A DNA stretch of 64,000 nucleotides from Xenophilus aerolatus (lineage in GTDB: Bacteria > Pseudomonadota > Gammaproteobacteria > Burkholderiales > Burkholderiaceae_C): the NCBI GenBank assembly GCA_030418545.1, contig QAIB01000002.1, positions 682,001 through 746,000 on the forward strand, written 5' to 3'. The first letter of the stretch is position 1. Each line of letters begins with the position of its first letter. The notes beneath the pieces are model-generated. The model searched no databases. It saw nothing but the letters and a program-made list of their open reading frames with translations, and was not told the origin of the DNA. This document shows, in pieces, positions 63,423-64,000 of this stretch. A program made the translations under genes and the position numbers.

Positions 63423-64000
63423 ATGTCCCCCGATGCCTCCCTGGCCGACCTGAGCCCCGCTGCCCGCGAGCACCGCAGCCGCCTGCTCGAAGGCATGGCT
63501 CAGGCCGTCGCCGCCAAGGGCTACGCCCAGACCTCCATCGCCGACATCGTGCGCGAGGCAGCCGTCTCCCGCCGCACCTTCTACGAGCACTTCTCGACCA
63601 AGGAGGAGTGCCTGATCGCGCTCTACGAGGCGGCCAGCCGCGAGGCGCTCAAGGTGCTGGCCGACGCGGTGGACCCGGCCCAGCCCTGGCGCGCCCAGGT
63701 GGAGCGCGCGGTGACGGCGTACTTCGACTGCCTGGCGCAGAACCCGGTGCTGCTGCGCACGCTCTTCGTCGAGATCCTCGGCCTCGGCTTGCCGGGCTTG
63801 GCGGCGCGGCGGCGGGTCAACGACGAGATCGCCGCCTTCATCCGCGGCACGCTGCACGCCGGGCCGGTGGGCGACACCGCGCAGCCGCCCGTGCTGTCGC
63901 CGGCCCTGGCGCTCACGGTGGTGGGCGGCATCAACGAACTGGTGCTGGAGGCGGTGGAGCAGGGTCGCGAGGCCGACCTGCGCGCCCTGGTGGGGCCCGC
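63423..64000 (+). CDS. TetR family regulator, C-terminus cut by window edge
   Basis: 192 codons seen from ATG 63423. The N-terminal helix-turn-helix (AAKGYAQTSIADIVREAAVSRRTFYEHFSTKEECLIALYEAA, about residues 30-72) is the standard TetR signature. The helical ligand-binding domain begins near 85 and runs off the right edge. It is divergent from the metal-dependent hydrolase gene with paired operators in between, the usual arrangement of an autoregulated repressor. Ligand unknown. Confidence 0.9.
   Translation, partial: MSPDASLADLSPAAREHRSRLLEGMAQAVAAKGYAQTSIADIVREAAVSRRTFYEHFSTKEECLIALYEAASREALKVLADAVDPAQPWRAQVERAVTAYFDCLAQNPVLLRTLFVEILGLGLPGLAARRRVNDEIAAFIRGTLHAGPVGDTAQPPVLSPALALTVVGGINELVLEAVEQGREADLRALVGP

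Overview
This is a strongly G+C-rich chromosomal window with dense, mostly housekeeping gene content. The protein set fits a betaproteobacterium of the Burkholderiales, most likely the family Comamonadaceae (Variovorax-like). Evidence includes the PstSCAB-PhoU-PhoB-PhoR order, an AddAB-type helicase/nuclease pair, an OlsB-type acyltransferase, and dispersed GCGCCCG...CGGGCGC...AGCTATC repeats that I associate from memory with Comamonadaceae intergenic regions. No phage, plasmid, transposase, integrase or CRISPR array is visible.

Layout. 1-5.8 kb: ilvD (cut by the left edge) divergent from a LysR regulator, a small unknown ORF, an AraC regulator divergent from an SDR oxidoreductase, and lgt. 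5.9-13.3 kb: an RluA-type pseudouridine synthase, DUF488, a PhoX-like phosphatase divergent from a crotonase, a nitroreductase, three small uncharacterised genes, tRNA-Arg(TCT), tRNA-Pro(TGG) and a GST. 13.4-27.6 kb: a thioredoxin-reductase-like protein with a cyclic-nucleotide-binding domain, then a phosphate-starvation block: olsB, ppk, sixA, ppx (opposite strand), pstS-pstC-pstA-pstB, phoU, phoB, phoR. Pho-box-like heptamer arrays stand in front of olsB, ppk, pstS and, on the other strand, ppx. Two ~130-bp palindromic elements bracket phoU.

27.5-34.2 kb: a MATE transporter, an ArnT-like membrane protein, rpmE2, a Gfo/Idh/MocA oxidoreductase, rho and trxA. 34.3-42.7 kb: addB-addA, a flavoprotein, a membrane protein, and two small genes, one of them preceded by a textbook LexA-type box. 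42.9-47.5 kb: 4.5S RNA divergent from dnaX, which carries an A9 slippery run, then a YbaB/EbfC protein, DUF1176, recR and a MAPEG protein. 47.6-50.5 kb: a nitrate/sulfonate/taurine-type ABC importer whose ATPase carries an in-frame dispersed-repeat insertion. 50.5-58.5 kb: DUF924, a KefB-type antiporter, an MltD-like transglycosylase, gloB head-to-head with a methyltransferase (their ATG codons overlap), rnhA, mobA and moaA. 58.7-64 kb: a ZIP transporter, an aldehyde dehydrogenase, two small unknowns, trxC, and a PF10118-type metal-dependent hydrolase divergent from a TetR regulator (cut by the right edge) with paired palindromic operators.

The most coherent system is the phosphate regulon at 15-27.6 kb. 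It joins phosphate uptake (Pst), signalling (PhoU/PhoR/PhoB), polyphosphate synthesis and degradation (Ppk/Ppx) and phosphorus-free membrane lipid synthesis (OlsB). The least explained signals are three dispersed repeat families, two of which have entered coding sequence, and the SOS-box-linked 66-codon ORF.
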